This document shows positions 11,751-19,727 of a stretch of DNA of 64,000 nucleotides, in pieces. The DNA lies in NCBI RefSeq assembly GCF_022132145.1, contig NZ_JAJISP010000001.1, positions 1,054,001 to 1,118,000 of the forward strand. The letters are read 5' to 3'. Made by a program: the position numbers and the translations under genes. Below the pieces are notes generated by a model. That model did no database searches. It had not been told where the DNA came from and saw only the letters and a list, made by a program, of their open reading frames with translations. The stretch's first letter is position 1. The number at the start of each line of letters is the position of its first letter. The stretch is from Pseudomonas sp. MMS21 TM103. Lineage in GTDB: Bacteria > Pseudomonadota > Gammaproteobacteria > Pseudomonadales > Pseudomonadaceae.

Positions 11751-12380
11751 TCAGACCGGCGCGCGCCGCACCGTGGCCAGCAACGCGGCGGCGCCGACGA
11801 ACAGAGCGCCGAAGGTGCGGTTCATGATGCGCTGCTGCCGCGGCGAACGCAGCGCCCGCAGCAGCCGCGACGCCAGGCCGGTGTAACCGGCCATGACGAT
11901 CAGGTCGACACAGATCATGGTCACGCCCATCACCAGGTACTGCATCAGCAGCGGTGCCTGCGGGTTGAGGAACTGCGGCAGCACCGCGAGCATGAAGACA
12001 ATGGCTTTGGGATTGCTGAAGTTGACCAGAAAGCCGCGCAGCACCAGGGTCAGCGGCCGGCCGATGGGGCGCTCGGCGGGTGCCGCCATGTCGCTGGGCA
12101 GCGCCTGCCACTGCCGATAACCGAGATACACCAGGTAGACCACGCCGAACCACTTGATCAGGCTGAAGGCCAGCTCCGAAGCCGCCAGAATCGCCCCGAC
12201 GCCGGCGGCGACGATGGCGATCTGCAGGGCCAGGCCCAGTTGCAGGCCCAGGGCGTTCCAGTAACCGCGCAGAAAGCCGTACTGCAGCCCTGCGGACATC
12301 GAGGCAATCGCCCCGGCCCCCGGCGACAGACTGATGATCCAACAGGCGACGAAGAACGCGAGCCAGGTTTCCAGTGCCAT
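11751..12380 (-). CDS. LysE/RhtB family amino-acid exporter
   Basis: A 209-residue inner-membrane protein with about six hydrophobic segments. The opening FFVACWIISLSPGAGAIASM is the LysE/RhtB N-terminal signature (a helix ending in P-G), and GFLVNFSNPKAIVFMLAVLP is the conserved central motif with NPK. Members export homoserine, threonine, lysine, leucine or related compounds; the substrate cannot be told here. It lies downstream of the terC gene, with a terminator between them. Confidence 0.9.
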   Translation of the reverse strand: MALETWLAFFVACWIISLSPGAGAIASMSAGLQYGFLRGYWNALGLQLGLALQIAIVAAGVGAILAASELAFSLIKWFGVVYLVYLGYRQWQALPSDMAAPAERPIGRPLTLVLRGFLVNFSNPKAIVFMLAVLPQFLNPQAPLLMQYLVMGVTMICVDLIVMAGYTGLASRLLRALRSPRQQRIMNRTFGALFVGAAALLATVRRAPV

Positions 12381-12403
12381 GGCGATACCTCAAACAGGTC
12401 GAT

Positions 12404-12434
12404 AAAAAAGGGGCAGGCCTTAGCCTACCCCTTG
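12404..12434 (-). terminator. Rho-independent terminator downstream of terC
   Basis: A hairpin with arms AAGGGGTAGGC and GCCTGCCCCTT (one mismatch) followed by a run of T residues on the minus strand, 27 nt past the stop of the TerC gene and just before the RhtB-type gene start. Confidence 0.8.
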
Positions 12435-12460
12435 TCGTTGACTGCGCCCAGCCGGCTAAC

Positions 12461-13225
12461 TCAGTCCGGCGAACCCTTGCGCAAGTGCACCGGCTCCATC
12501 TCTTCCTTGCGCGCCCGGGCGCGGGCGGTGCGCATACGGATATTGACGGCTTCCACCGCCAGCGAGAAGGCCATGGCGAAGTACACGTAACCCTTGGGCA
12601 CATGCACGCCGAAGGCTTCGGCGATCAACACCGTGCCGACCACGATCAGGAACGACAGCGCGAGCATCTTCAGGCTCGGGTGCTTGTCGATGAAATCGCT
12701 GATGGTGCCCGCCGAAAGCATCATCACGATCACCGAGATGACGATGGCTGCGACCATCACCGGCACGTTGTCCACCAGACCGACCGCAGTGATCACCGAG
12801 TCCAGCGAGAAGACGATATCGATGATCGCGATCTGCACGATGATGCCCATGAAGCCGTAGGCCTTGCCGCCGGAAGCCTGCCCCTCCTCCTCGCCTTCCA
12901 GGCTGTGGTAGATCTCCGCGGTGCTCTTGAACAGCAGAAACAGACCGCCGAACAGCAGGATCAGGTCGCGCCCGGAAAACCCCTCACCGAAGACCTGGAA
13001 CAGATCCGTGGTCAGACGCATCACCCAACTGATCGACAGCAGCAGCAGGATCCGCGTGCCCATGGCCAGGGCCAGGCCGAAGAAGCGTGCCTTGGGCTGC
13101 TGATGCTTGGGCAGGCGGCCGACCAGGATAGAGATAAAGATGATGTTGTCGATGCCGAGGACGATTTCCAGCGCCGTCAGGGTCAGAAAAGCGACCCAGA
13201 GTTCAGGGTTGGCGAGCCATTCCAT
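12461..13225 (-). CDS. TerC family integral membrane protein
   Basis: A 254-residue membrane protein of the TerC family. Recognised by TALEIVLGIDNIIFISILVG at the N-terminus and the paired motif IAIIDIVFSLDSVITAVGLV in the middle, each with the acidic G-D-N / S-L-D-S residues in a membrane helix. Seven or so hydrophobic segments are visible, with a charged linker (HSLEGEEEGQASG). Family members are linked to tellurite resistance or metal (manganese) efflux; the role here is inferred only. It lies 6 nt downstream of the MscS-type channel gene, so the two are likely cotranscribed. Confidence 0.93.
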   Translation of the reverse strand: MEWLANPELWVAFLTLTALEIVLGIDNIIFISILVGRLPKHQQPKARFFGLALAMGTRILLLLSISWVMRLTTDLFQVFGEGFSGRDLILLFGGLFLLFKSTAEIYHSLEGEEEGQASGGKAYGFMGIIVQIAIIDIVFSLDSVITAVGLVDNVPVMVAAIVISVIVMMLSAGTISDFIDKHPSLKMLALSFLIVVGTVLIAEAFGVHVPKGYVYFAMAFSLAVEAVNIRMRTARARARKEEMEPVHLRKGSPD

Positions 13226-13231
13226 AGAAAC

Positions 13232-13819
13232 TTAAACCTCGAGATTGCGTGCGGAGGGAAGAGTGCCATTACGCCAGCGGCGTACAGCTTTCTGGAAGAA
13301 CAGGCTGTTGGGAATCTGCACCCAAGTGCCCGGGGCATCGCCGCTGAGGTCTTCCAGGGTGGTATAGAACAGGTTGATGTCCAGGACCCTGCCACGGACC
13401 CCGGGCTTGTCGGCACTCTCGATCACCTCGACGCAGTCGCCAATGCGGAACGGTGTCAGGATGAAGATCAACAGGGCGCAGAACATATTGGACAACACGC
13501 TCCAGATGGCGAAGAACGCCACCGCCGCCACCGCAATAAATCCGGTGAGCGCCGTCCACAGCACCTCTGCGGAAACGCCCAAACGTTCCAGCACCAGCAT
13601 GCAGGCACTGCCGGTGATCAGCCAGCGCAGGCCTCCGCGTAGTGGGTGCATGAACCCCGCTGGCAGCTGTGGGTAACGCGAGCCCATACGGCCAAGGCCT
13701 CGCGCCAGCAAAAGCTGCAGCAGCCACGCCAACAACACAATCAGCAGCACCTGGCCGGCACGCAGCAGCGGCTCGCGGTAGGTGCTCAACCATTCCCAGC
13801 TGAATACCTCGACACTCAA
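13232..13819 (-). CDS. Small MscS-family mechanosensitive channel
   Basis: A 195-residue protein with three N-terminal hydrophobic segments and a short beta domain. The pore helix is around ALTGFIAVAAVAFFAIWSVL, rich in Gly/Ala as in MscS, followed by ILTPFRIGDCVEVIES and the beta-domain IPNSLFFQKAV. It is shorter than E. coli MscS (286) and lacks most of the C-terminal cage. The start is TTG with a GGAGG site 7 nt upstream, and it overlaps the end of the ABC-F gene by four bases (TTGA), which supports translational coupling. Confidence 0.88.
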   Translation of the reverse strand: MSVEVFSWEWLSTYREPLLRAGQVLLIVLLAWLLQLLLARGLGRMGSRYPQLPAGFMHPLRGGLRWLITGSACMLVLERLGVSAEVLWTALTGFIAVAAVAFFAIWSVLSNMFCALLIFILTPFRIGDCVEVIESADKPGVRGRVLDINLFYTTLEDLSGDAPGTWVQIPNSLFFQKAVRRWRNGTLPSARNLEV

Positions 13820-15726
13820 CTGGCCGCCTCCAAGTCGGCCTGCAAGGCCTCAAGGGTTTCCAACGCGTCCATCCAGCGTTCTTCCAGGTCGGCTTCACGA
13901 CCCTTGAGCTTGGCTTGCTCGGCCAGCGCGTCGCGCAACTGGTTCTTGCTGACCGCTTCGTAGATCGCACTGTCACCCAAGCGGGCTTCTACGGCAGCCA
14001 GGCTCTCATGCAGTAGGCCGAGTTCCTTTTCCAGCTTGTCGGCCTCACGCTTGAGCGGCGCCAGTTGCTGACGTAGCGCCGCAGCGGCCTGCCGCTGGGC
14101 GCGCTTGTCGGTTTTATCCAGGTTACTGTCAGCGTTGCCGACCGGCGCCTGGCGCACACGGTAATCCACCAACCAGCGTGCATAGTCCTCGAGATCACCG
14201 TCGAACGGCTGCACCCGGCCATCGGCAACCAGGAAAAATTCGTCGGTGGTGCTTTTCAGCAAGTGCCGGTCGTGGGAGACCACCACCACGGCGCCGGCGA
14301 ATTCCTGCAGGGCCATGGTCAGCGCCAGGCGCATTTCCAGGTCGAGGTGGTTGGTCGGCTCATCGAGCAGCAGCAGGTTGGGCTTGCCCCAGGCAATCAG
14401 AGCCAGTGCCAGGCGCGCTTTTTCGCCCCCGGAAAAATTCAGCACGGGTTCATCGCAGCGCTGACCGCGGAAATCGAAACCGCCGAGAAAATCGCGTAGC
14501 GTCTGCTCGCGCTCGGTGGGCGCCAGACGCTGGAAATGCAGGAGCGGACTGGCCTTGTCGTCCAGGGCGTCGAGCTGGTGCTGGGCAAAATAGCCAACCA
14601 CCAGGTTCTCGCCCAGCTGCAGGCGACCGCTGATGGGCTGCAACTCGCCCGCCAGGTTCTTGATCAGGGTCGATTTACCGGCGCCGTTGGGCCCGAGCAG
14701 ACCGAGGCGCGCGCCGGGCGCCAACTGCAGCTTGACCTGCTCGAGCACCACCTTGTCGCCATAGCCGAGACGGCCTTCACTCAGGTCCAGCAGCGGGCTG
14801 GATATCTTGCTGGCCTCGCGAAAGGTGAAGTCGAACGGCGAGTCGACATGCGCGGCGGAGAGCTCCTCCATGCGTTCCAACGCTTTGATCCGGCTCTGCG
14901 CCTGGCGCGCTTTGGTCGCCTGGGCCTTGAAACGGGCAATGTACTTTTCCATGTGCGCGCGCTGCGCCTGCTGCTTCTCGAACGCCTGCTGCTGCTGAGC
15001 CAGGCGCTCGGCGCGGGCGCGCTCGAAGGCCGAGTACCCACCGCGGTAGAGGGTCAACTTGCGCTGTTCGACGTGTGCGATGTGATCGACCACCGCATCG
15101 AGAAAGTCGCGGTCATGGGAAATCAGCAGCAGGGTGCCGGGATAACTCTGCAACCAGCCTTCCAGCCAGAGGATTGCATCCAGATCCAGGTGATTGGTCG
15201 GCTCGTCGAGCAACAGCAGATCGGATGGGCACATCAGCGCCTGGGCCAGGTTCAGGCGCATGCGCCAGCCACCGGAGAAATCACCGACGCGGCGATCCAT
15301 CTGTGCACTTTCGAAACCCAGGCCGGCGAGCAATTTACGCGCACGCGCATCGGCCGCATAACCATCGAGGTTATCCAGCTCGGTATGCAGGCGCGCAATC
15401 GCGACGCCATCGTGCGCTGCCTCGGCCACGGCCAGCTCGGCCTGGACCCGGCGCAGCTGTACATCGCCATCGAGCACATAATCCACCGCCTGGCGCTCGA
15501 CCGCGTCGATCTCCTGACGCATGTGGGCGATGCGCCAGTCTGCAGGGATCAGGCAATCGCCCGCATCCGCGCTGAGCTCGCCGCGCAGCAAGGCGAACAG
15601 GCTGGATTTGCCGGCGCCATTGGCACCGATCAGGCCGGCTTTTTGGCCGGGATGCAGGGTCAGCTCGGCGTCTTCTAGCAGACGCTGCGGGCCACGCTGT
15701 AAAGTGAGGTTCTGGAGTCGTATCAT
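13816..15726 (-). CDS. yheS: ABC-F family ATPase, YheS type
   Basis: A soluble protein of 636 residues with two ABC cassettes and no membrane domain, the ABC-F architecture; E. coli YheS is nearly the same length. Walker A motifs are GANGAGKSS and GPNGAGKST; each cassette has its signature (FSGGWRMRL, FSGGEKARL) and a LLLLDEPTNHLDL Walker B. A charged linker lies between the cassettes (ERARAERLAQQQQAFEKQQA) and a coiled coil at the C-terminus (EADKLEKELGLLHESLAAVE). ABC-F proteins act on the ribosome. The start MIRLQNLTLQRG is chosen over an earlier in-frame codon on length. It is divergent from the TIGR02444 gene. Confidence 0.93.
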   Translation of the reverse strand: MIRLQNLTLQRGPQRLLEDAELTLHPGQKAGLIGANGAGKSSLFALLRGELSADAGDCLIPADWRIAHMRQEIDAVERQAVDYVLDGDVQLRRVQAELAVAEAAHDGVAIARLHTELDNLDGYAADARARKLLAGLGFESAQMDRRVGDFSGGWRMRLNLAQALMCPSDLLLLDEPTNHLDLDAILWLEGWLQSYPGTLLLISHDRDFLDAVVDHIAHVEQRKLTLYRGGYSAFERARAERLAQQQQAFEKQQAQRAHMEKYIARFKAQATKARQAQSRIKALERMEELSAAHVDSPFDFTFREASKISSPLLDLSEGRLGYGDKVVLEQVKLQLAPGARLGLLGPNGAGKSTLIKNLAGELQPISGRLQLGENLVVGYFAQHQLDALDDKASPLLHFQRLAPTEREQTLRDFLGGFDFRGQRCDEPVLNFSGGEKARLALALIAWGKPNLLLLDEPTNHLDLEMRLALTMALQEFAGAVVVVSHDRHLLKSTTDEFFLVADGRVQPFDGDLEDYARWLVDYRVRQAPVGNADSNLDKTDKRAQRQAAAALRQQLAPLKREADKLEKELGLLHESLAAVEARLGDSAIYEAVSKNQLRDALAEQAKLKGREADLEERWMDALETLEALQADLEAAS

Positions 15727-15776
15727 AATGGCGGCGGAGTCTACCAGAATCGCCCGCTGCATACCCGGAAAGCACC

Positions 15777-16241
15777 ATGCATCCTGACCTGTGGCGTTTC
15801 GCCGAAGCCCTCTATCGCCGCCCCGGCGTCGAGACCGCCTGCCTGCAATTGCAGGCTCAGGGTAACGATATCTGCCTGCTGCTCTGCGGCGCCTGGCTTG
15901 GCCGCCGCAATGTGGCCTGCAGCACCGAACGAGCCGACTGCCTGCGCGCCTTAGCCCAGCCCTGGCAGCGCGAGGTGATCAGCGCGCTCAGGCACGTCCG
16001 CCAGCAATGGCGCACAGCCGCTCAGCACGACAGCGCTCTGGCAGCACTGCGCGAACAGATTAAACAATTGGAACTGGCGGCCGAACGCGAACTGCTGCAA
16101 CGCCTGGCGTCATGCTGCCATGACTGGCCAGGCGATACGGTCGAGGGCATGCAGGACTGGCTGCACACGCTGGCCCTTGTAACCACGACAGCCGACCGCG
16201 ACGCACTGCATCTGCTGCACGCCGCAGCCCGACAAGTTTAG
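15777..16241 (+). CDS. TIGR02444 family protein
   Basis: A 154-residue protein of a conserved gammaproteobacterial family with no assigned function. It opens with LWRFAEALYRRPGVETACLQ and LQAQGNDICLLLCGAWLGRR, the diagnostic region. No signal peptide or membrane segment is visible; the second half is helical (ALAALREQIKQLELAAEREL). It is divergent from the ABC-F gene and overlaps the end of algP by four bases on the opposite strand. Confidence 0.85.
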   Translation: MHPDLWRFAEALYRRPGVETACLQLQAQGNDICLLLCGAWLGRRNVACSTERADCLRALAQPWQREVISALRHVRQQWRTAAQHDSALAALREQIKQLELAAERELLQRLASCCHDWPGDTVEGMQDWLHTLALVTTTADRDALHLLHAAARQV

Positions 16242-17167
16242 GACGCTGTCGGCGGGGGGCTGCCTGCAGGTACGGCGGCGGCCGCGACGGGCTGTGCCGG
16301 CGAGCTGACAACCGCAGGCTTAGCGGCGGCTGGCTTTTTCGCTGTGGGCTTGGCGGCAGCTTTAACCGCAGGTTTCGCCACTGGCTTACTCGCTACGCTG
16401 GTTGCTCCAGGCTTGGCGGCCGGCTTGGCCACAGGCTTGGCCGTGCTGGCGGCCCCCGGCTTCTTCGCTGCCGGCTTGGCCGGTGCCTTGGCGGCTGGCT
16501 TGGCGCCGGCAGGAGCAGCGGCTACTGGCTTCGCCGCGGACTTAAGCGGTGCCTTGCCGGCCGGCCGGGCAGCGGCGCCTGCGGGTTTGCTTGCCGCGGC
16601 CTTACTGGCAACCGGCTTGGCGGCAGCTTTGACTGCCGGCTTGGCCGCGGGCTTGCTAACCGCCTTGGCAGGCGCTTTGCTCGCCGCCGGCCTGGCAGTG
16701 GCCTTGGCTACCGGAGTCTTGGCAGCGACCGGCTTGACGACTACGGGCTTGGCTTCGTGACGACCCAGAGCCTTGCTGGCCGCCTCCTTGACCTTGCCTA
16801 TGCCTTGGGCGAGCTTCAGGCTTTCCTGGGCGTCACGCTTGAGCTTGACGATATAGTTGCGGGTCTCGCTCTGCCGATCCTTGAGGGTATCGAGCAGATC
16901 TTCCAGCTCGGCCACCGCATCCTTGGCCTTGGCCTGCGCCTTGGACTTGCCCGCCACGGCAGCATCCTGCAACTTGACTCGCGCGTTATGCAGCTTTTCC
17001 TGGGCCTTGCCGCGTTGCTTTTCCAGCTTGCCGAGCAGCTTTTCAGCATCGATCAGCGCCCGTGAACACGCATCCTCAAGATGCTCGAGCAAGCTGCTGG
17101 AAAGTTGATGAAGCAGGTGCAGCGGGGTACTTACCGATTTCTTCTTGGTGTTCTTTTTGGCCGACAT
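16238..17167 (-). CDS. algP: AlgP (AlgR3), histone H1-like alginate regulator
   Basis: A 309-residue basic protein. The first ~135 residues are helical and charged (SSSLLEHLEDACSRALIDAE; DAVAELEDLLDTLKDRQSET), and the rest is a low-complexity tail built from Lys-Pro-Ala-Ala-like units, resembling eukaryotic histone H1. In P. aeruginosa AlgP was described as a DNA-binding regulator of alginate genes. The tail DNA is internally repetitive, so length may vary between strains. It lies downstream of algQ, here with a 419-bp non-coding gap, and its end overlaps the converging TIGR02444 gene. Confidence 0.95.
   Translation of the reverse strand: MSAKKNTKKKSVSTPLHLLHQLSSSLLEHLEDACSRALIDAEKLLGKLEKQRGKAQEKLHNARVKLQDAAVAGKSKAQAKAKDAVAELEDLLDTLKDRQSETRNYIVKLKRDAQESLKLAQGIGKVKEAASKALGRHEAKPVVVKPVAAKTPVAKATARPAASKAPAKAVSKPAAKPAVKAAAKPVASKAAASKPAGAAARPAGKAPLKSAAKPVAAAPAGAKPAAKAPAKPAAKKPGAASTAKPVAKPAAKPGATSVASKPVAKPAVKAAAKPTAKKPAAAKPAVVSSPAQPVAAAAVPAGSPPPTAS
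16320..16745 (-). repeat. KPAA-type coding repeats in the algP tail
   Basis: About 425 bp of imperfect 9-15-base units encoding Lys-Pro/Ala-Ala/Lys-Pro-Val repeats. On the + strand they appear as runs of GGCTTGGC and GCCGGC motifs. Imperfect units suggest an old repeat array rather than a recent expansion. Confidence 0.85.
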
Positions 17168-17502
17168 AGCGCGCCTCCGGGCGGATGTAGATGCAACTCA
17201 TACTAGCAGCCTGCCGGAGAATAGTAATTGGCTCCCAGTTTGTAGCCAGGCGCCGAGGAACGCAGTCCAACCAAATCTTCCAGCGCGCGTTCACACGGCG
17301 CTAGCAGCGTAACTCCGGCCGATGATCTCGAAGAGGGAGAGCGACTACGCCAGGGAGTCCGAAAGTTCGAACGCGTCAGGCGACTGCCTGAGGGAATTGG
17401 CAGGCAGCTGGTTGCGACAGGACAAACACTCTAAAAACAGCCAGCGGGGCGGTGAAGGACACCCCCACCACCGCGAAGACCAGGCCAACCCTGCTCAAGA
17501 GT
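17168..17502 (+). other. Intergenic region with GGA-bearing hairpins (possible Rsm-type RNA)
   Basis: No protein gene is recognisable between algP and algQ. Read on the + strand the segment carries repeated GGA motifs. Several fall in or next to small hairpin loops: TCTC-GAAGAGG-GAGA at 17326-17340, GACT-ACGCCAGGG-AGTC at 17343-17359, CTGCC-TGAGGGAATT-GGCAG at 17384-17403 and GGTG-AAGGA-CACC at 17451-17463; an unpaired ACAGGACAAAC lies between the last two. This layout is what RsmA/CsrA-binding RNAs show. No convincing promoter, GacA-type upstream site or T-run terminator was found, so the RNA call is speculative. Its minus strand holds the leader of algP. Confidence 0.3.
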
Positions 17503-17587
17503 GCCAAGCTGACGCTTGGCGGTCGAGCAGGTGCTGCTCGACAGAGGGCAATTGAACCGCTACTGGCAGGCGGCTGAAACCGCCTGC
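17503..17587. repeat. Cluster of three perfect hairpins downstream of algQ
   Basis: Three consecutive perfect inverted repeats: GCCAAGC/GCTTGGC (17503-17520), GTCGAGCAG/CTGCTCGAC (17522-17542) and GCAGGCGG/CCGCCTGC (17566-17587). The last touches the algQ stop codon. None is followed by a T run on either strand, so they are not classic terminators; they could stabilise the algQ transcript end or stop read-through. Confidence 0.75.
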
Positions 17588-18075
17588 TAGAGCACGGGGG
17601 CCGCGGCCGGGGCCACAACCTGCTGCTGATGCGCGTTATGCAATACTTCAATCAAGCAATCTTCCAGCTCGAAACGTTCGTGCAGCAACGCCCCCAAGCG
17701 CTGGAGCTCTTCGCCCAAGGGCACGCCATCGTGGCAATCACCATTGTCGCAACGGTCGTTGAACGTCAGCGCCACCTCGGTGATCACTTCGATACGTGGA
17801 TAGATTTGCTTGGCCAGGTCGAGGCCACGCTGATCGCCAAAGGCCTTGGCTTCATTGGTCAGCTGTTCATAGACTTCGAAATGCCCCGCGGACACGTAAT
17901 CGACCAGAATTTCGCAGAACCTCTGCAAGGCTTGCGCATTGGTAATTGGTGCTTGTGGGGAATTGCTGATGGCCGTGTAGGCACTCACCAATTCCTGGCG
18001 TTCCTGCAACCAGCGATCGATCAGCAGGTGAACACCGCCCCAACGTTCCTGAGCGTTCTGACAACTATCGAGCAT
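17587..18075 (-). CDS. algQ: AlgQ/Rsd family anti-sigma-70 regulator
   Basis: A 162-residue helical cytoplasmic protein of the Rsd/AlgQ family, which binds region 4 of the housekeeping sigma factor. In P. aeruginosa AlgQ (AlgR2) affects alginate, siderophore and virulence gene expression. Family features seen are [20 protein letters not shown] near the N-terminus and [19 protein letters not shown] in the middle. The start has GAGG 5 nt upstream of ATG. The gene is followed by a hairpin cluster and then algP, without the FKBP-type isomerase gene that I recall between them in P. aeruginosa. Confidence 0.95.
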   Translation of the reverse strand: MLDSCQNAQERWGGVHLLIDRWLQERQELVSAYTAISNSPQAPITNAQALQRFCEILVDYVSAGHFEVYEQLTNEAKAFGDQRGLDLAKQIYPRIEVITEVALTFNDRCDNGDCHDGVPLGEELQRLGALLHERFELEDCLIEVLHNAHQQQVVAPAAAPVL

Positions 18076-18479
18076 GATGGCCTCACTTCCCTTATCGGTA
18101 TTTCTGATATACGTCCGATCCGAGACGGTTTTTTGTCAATCGGCACATAGTCTTTGAATAGCAACCACAAAACGGCAGCTTTCCGGCGGTGCTTGCGAGC
18201 CAGATTATGCTCGCTAACCTGCGTCATCAAGGCGCTTGGTCGAGAAAATTTCATACGAGCGTTTAATCGGTGTCCCGCGCAGCGTCTGGCCTGCAGAAAC
18301 TCAGCCAAACTTCACTAGACGCTTGCTTGCACTACAACATATGCAGACCCACTTGCCCAGCATGGGTTGAGTAATCAGCCCCATACCATGATCGACATCA
18401 AATGGATCGGCGCAATATCATCGGCCATCATCGGCCGCGATGCGTCCCTGCCGCCCCAGCCCCTGGGCACATTCGCCTA
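18076..18479. other. Intergenic region between hemY and algQ, no gene recognised
   Basis: About 400 bp, less GC-rich than its surroundings, holding the algQ promoter (a TTGACA-like hexamer lies on the minus strand near 18135-18140) and the tail of the hemY transcript. I recall a DsbB-like gene (dsbH) in this place in P. aeruginosa; neither strand shows a DsbB-like frame here. A short direct repeat ATCATCGGCC occurs twice around 18417-18437. Confidence 0.5.
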
Positions 18480-19727
18480 TCAGCTGACGGCCGGCGCAGG
18501 CAGCGGCAGGCTGTTCAGGCGCTGATCGAGTAGCCCCAGCCCTTCCTGAAACAAACGATTGCTCTGCTCGGTCTCTCCCAACCTGGCCAGTAGACGCGCC
18601 AACTCTGCACAGGTTTCCGGGTGGCGCTGAAACACCAGGCTCGTCTCGAAATATTCTTTGGCCTTGCCCCACAGCTGACACTGCAAACACAGCCGACCCA
18701 ATGTCAGCAACAGACCCGCATCACTCGGATGCTGCTTCAACCAGCCCTCGGCAGCTTGCAGCTGGCGCGCCGGATCGCGCCCTCGCAGCAAGCCATAGAG
18801 TCGTACCAGGCGACCGTCGTAGCTGCGCTTGAGTGCCGCATGCAGTAATTCTTCAGCTTCAGGTTCTGCGCCCAGCACACGCAAGCGCTCGGCATACACC
18901 GCCAGCAACTCCGGCTCCTGGCGGTGCGCTGATGACAGCTGCTGCCAGGCTTGCGCCAGCGCCGCCAAAGCATCCTGCCCGCCGACTTCGTCCATCCGAC
19001 CGGCATCCGCCAGCCGACCACACCAGGCCTGCCGCTCCAGCTCGGCCAACTGGGCATCAGCGAGAACCTTGCCCTTGCGCAACTCTGGTAGCAAGCCGAG
19101 CAACGCCGACCAATCGCCGCGCTGCACATACAGCTGCTGCAGCTGACGCAGCACCAGTTGGTGGTGAGGGTGTCGCTCGTTCATCACCTGCAAGGTCTCC
19201 AGCGCCGCATCGACTTGACCACGCGCCACCTGCAATTCGGCATGGGTCAGGCCGATAGCCAGCTCGGCCTGCGGCTGACGCGTGAGCGCCTGCTCAAGCA
19301 ACTGATCACTCTCTTCCAGCTGCCCCAGCTGGTGCGCGGCACGAGCGGCCCCCAGGTAATAGGCCAGGGGTTGCTCCTCGCCTTCGGCGGCTCGGCGCAA
19401 ATGGCGCAAGGCCGGAGCCCAGCGACCTTCGGCCAGATCGAGAAAACCCTGCTCGCGGGCCAGGCGCACGCGGCGACGGCCATGCAGGCGCGACCAGGGA
19501 TTGACCAGCCCACCCGAAGTGATCACCAGGCGCAGCAGCAGACGCAGCAGGTGGAGCGACAGCCAGACCACCGCGATCAACGCGAGGAAAGCCCACAAGC
19601 TCGACTCATAGCGAAAGCCCTGGTAGGCGAACAACACGTAGCCCTTGTGCTCGGCTACAGCCAGGGCGAGCAATGCCAGCCCCGCAGCGACCGCCAGCAC
19701 GACGAGCAGTAGATAGACGCGCTTCAT
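18480..19727 (-). CDS. hemY: HemY, TPR-containing inner-membrane protein
   Basis: A 415-residue protein of the HemY family, named from the hem operon rather than from a proven enzymatic step. Two N-terminal membrane helices (LLLVVLAVAAGLALLALAVA; SLWAFLALIAVVWLSLHLLR) are followed by a long helical TPR-like part (LAYYLGAARAAHQLGQLEES; GLLLTLGRLCLQCQLWGKAK). Its ATG overlaps the hemX stop by four bases (ATGA), so the two are translationally coupled. It is the last gene of hemC-hemD-hemX-hemY. Confidence 0.94.
   Translation of the reverse strand: MKRVYLLLVVLAVAAGLALLALAVAEHKGYVLFAYQGFRYESSLWAFLALIAVVWLSLHLLRLLLRLVITSGGLVNPWSRLHGRRRVRLAREQGFLDLAEGRWAPALRHLRRAAEGEEQPLAYYLGAARAAHQLGQLEESDQLLEQALTRQPQAELAIGLTHAELQVARGQVDAALETLQVMNERHPHHQLVLRQLQQLYVQRGDWSALLGLLPELRKGKVLADAQLAELERQAWCGRLADAGRMDEVGGQDALAALAQAWQQLSSAHRQEPELLAVYAERLRVLGAEPEAEELLHAALKRSYDGRLVRLYGLLRGRDPARQLQAAEGWLKQHPSDAGLLLTLGRLCLQCQLWGKAKEYFETSLVFQRHPETCAELARLLARLGETEQSNRLFQEGLGLLDQRLNSLPLPAPAVS

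Noticed and set aside
16344..17065. Long hydrophobic Ala/Gly/Leu-rich frames antisense to algP
   Set aside because: They are the complement of the Lys-Pro-Ala repeat region and the coiled coil of AlgP, which is a real gene with a known family start.
17322..17555. 77-residue frame between algP and algQ
   Set aside because: No similarity to a known family, composition resembles random high-GC frames, and the same DNA is full of hairpins; treated as non-coding.
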